The position numbers and the translations under genes are program-made. 64,000 nucleotides of DNA from Seiridium cupressi. Lineage: Eukaryota > Ascomycota > Sordariomycetes > Amphisphaeriales > Sporocadaceae. Positions 62,651 through 64,000 of the stretch are shown piece after piece (the stretch's first letter is position 1; every line of letters starts with the position of its first letter). Below the pieces are notes generated by a model that was not told where the DNA came from, searched no databases, and worked only from the letters and a program-made list of their open reading frames with translations. The stretch spans positions 1 to 64,000 of the forward strand of contig JARVKI010000118.1 of assembly GCA_036674765.1 (NCBI GenBank). The letters run 5' to 3'.

Positions 62651-63624
62651 CTAGTACCCCATTAGAATCTTGATGAGCATGGCGATCAACACGCCCACCA
62701 GTCCCACGATGGCATAGTCTATCCACACGGGCACACCCGCATCCCGGTCGATATTTCTTGCCCTTTGCACCACTGCTTGGCCCACCGGGTCCGGAAGCGG
62801 CACCGTTCTTGTTGGTTGCGGCACGCCTTGGGCCGGGCGTGCGGGGATTGCTGGCGCCGCCGCCTGGGCAACATGTGCGGGCGCCGTCTGCACGAAACCC
62901 TCGGCCAGCTGCGTCGCTTCGTCATCGTCCCTTGCGCCTTCGCCCCCTTGATGCTCCGCCGCCTTGGCCTTCTCCATCTCGTCCCTGAAGCCCATCTTGA
63001 GCTCGGCGGGTATCTCGACCTCTTGCCTCTCGCTCGATCCGGCCTCGCCCTCCAACTCTCTGCACTGTTCCTCGACGTCCTTCAGAATATCTTGGTTGCT
63101 CTTGCCGCACGTGCTACACGTCCATCCCTTGGACTCGGTCGCTAATTTTCTTCTGACTGATTCGTTCGTGTTCAGGCCGCCGATCTGACCACTAGCGTCC
63201 GTCTCCATGAAGGAGCGCAAGGCGACGATGGCCGTCCTGACGCCCCAGGCCGGCTGCCAGGTCTCCTCATGATGGCCTGATATGGACAAGCAGATCTCGC
63301 GGTTGGCCTCGAAGCGACCCGAGGGCGTGGTGAAGCGGAAGGAAGGCGGCCGCAGGGGGTATGTGGGCGGCAATACGATGCGGCCATGGTAGATGCCCTC
63401 GGCAAAGGGCGAGTTGGGCGGGCCGCGCAATGTGAAGTGCCATTCGAAGAGGTCGGATTCGAGGGGTGTGGCCGTGTAGTCTGGACTGGGCGAGTTGCTC
63501 AGCTCCGAGGCTTCTTTCACTGCCCGTGTGTTAGCTAGCAACGGAGAAGGCAGAGCATCAGGGACTTGGACATACTGATGCGCCTTATTGTGGGCGATTT
63601 CGAATTGAACTTTGACGTCGCCAT
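62651..63624 (-). CDS. ER membrane ubiquitin-conjugating enzyme, Ubc6/UBE2J type
   Basis: Two exons: 63576-63624 and 62651-63519, giving 305 aa. The start is ATG 63624 (MATSKFNSKSPTIRRI); splicing at GTATGT..GGGCAG joins it to MKEASELSNSPSPDY. The E2 fold covers residues ~10-165 with LFEWHFTLRGPP, LPPTYPLRPPSFRF and the catalytic Cys93 in NREICLSISGHHEETWQPAW. A short acidic/Ala-Pro linker follows, and then a C-terminal tail anchor (WIDYAIVGLVGVLIAMLIKI). Known role: E2 of ER-associated degradation. It sits in the ER membrane with its active site in the cytosol and works with Doa10-type E3 ligases. A middle CSTCGKSN pair of cysteines could bind metal. The length is normal for filamentous fungi. 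Confidence 0.94.
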
Positions 63625-64000
63625 GTTGAGATATGTATTGTCTCCAGCGGAGATATGGGGGACAATGTGTGATGCAGTGTTCAGGATGCAAGTTGAGCAC
63701 TGCTCATAGCTGACAGCGCTGAAGAGCGACCTCAGGTGTGTATCATAAGAGCGTGGCCTTTCGTCCTAGTTGCGCGCGATCAATGCAGACGCAGGAAAGG
63801 CAGTCGAGCTTGGTTATCTGTCATGCGTTCAGGTTCCGATGTAGTGTAGCAAATACCGCGAAACACCAAACCAGTGAATAATATCTCTGGAGGCACAATC
63901 CCGAGGTTGTGATGATAATGTATGTAGTCAAGCTTTAACGGGCGTTAATCATTAACACGTAGCTACCTTCTAAGTAGAATGTCCACTGGGGGGTCAGGGT
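63625..64000. other. Upstream flank of the Ubc6-type gene
   Basis: The last 376 bp should include the E2 promoter. No gene, repeat or specific motif is supported. Confidence 0.5.

Noticed and set aside
1..64000. CRISPR arrays, bacterial operons, rRNA genes
   Set aside because: None seen; the window is eukaryotic nuclear sequence with spliced genes.

Overview
This window is nuclear DNA from a filamentous ascomycete (Pezizomycotina, most likely Sordariomycetes). The evidence is the short GT-AG introns (about 50-100 nt) with CTAAC/CTGAC-type branch sites, the A/C-rich start contexts, and gene families with fungal architectures: GT15 mannosyltransferase, Pet127, Aim6, a Zn2Cys6 regulator, DUF6594, and a large Tfc3-type TFIIIC subunit. 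I cannot name the genus from sequence alone. Every spliced model below was built by hand from reading frames and splice sites. No database search was run.

Layout. 1-5.6 kb: a poly-C end, a broken AAA+ ATPase gene and decayed sequence. 5.8-20.2 kb: a housekeeping block with a small orphan gene, splicing factor Yju2, a GCP5-type gamma-tubulin complex protein, a Kre2-type mannosyltransferase, a WDR83-like WD40 protein and Pet127. 21.8-25.4 kb: a convergent pair, an allantoate-permease-family transporter and a Zn2Cys6 transcription factor. 27.2-39.2 kb: an accessory region. It holds two neighbouring, related coiled-coil proteins of unknown function, a divergently transcribed Hsp70-like (HSPA12-type) ATPase sharing a promoter with one of them, a DUF6594 membrane protein, gene relics, a minisatellite and a small intron-containing gene. 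41.2-63.6 kb: a second conserved block with a very large telomere ssDNA-binding-type protein, an 83-aa SAP/HeH-like protein, Aim6, a basic conserved protein, the largest TFIIIC subunit and a Ubc6-type E2, interrupted by relics near 47 kb and 61-62 kb.

Functional themes. The conserved genes serve core processes: splicing (Yju2), microtubule nucleation (GCP5), Golgi mannosylation (GT15), mitochondrial RNA processing (Pet127), Pol III transcription (TFIIIC), ER-associated degradation (Ubc6) and telomere maintenance. The most interesting unexplained unit is 27.2-33.4 kb. There, two diverged paralogs of an N-terminal coiled coil joined to an unrecognised C-terminal domain sit head to head with an Hsp70-like ATPase across a 611-bp promoter that contains a perfect 16-nt palindrome. 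The 1,666-aa telomere protein is also notable for two SUMO-interaction-like motifs and a threefold internal repeat.
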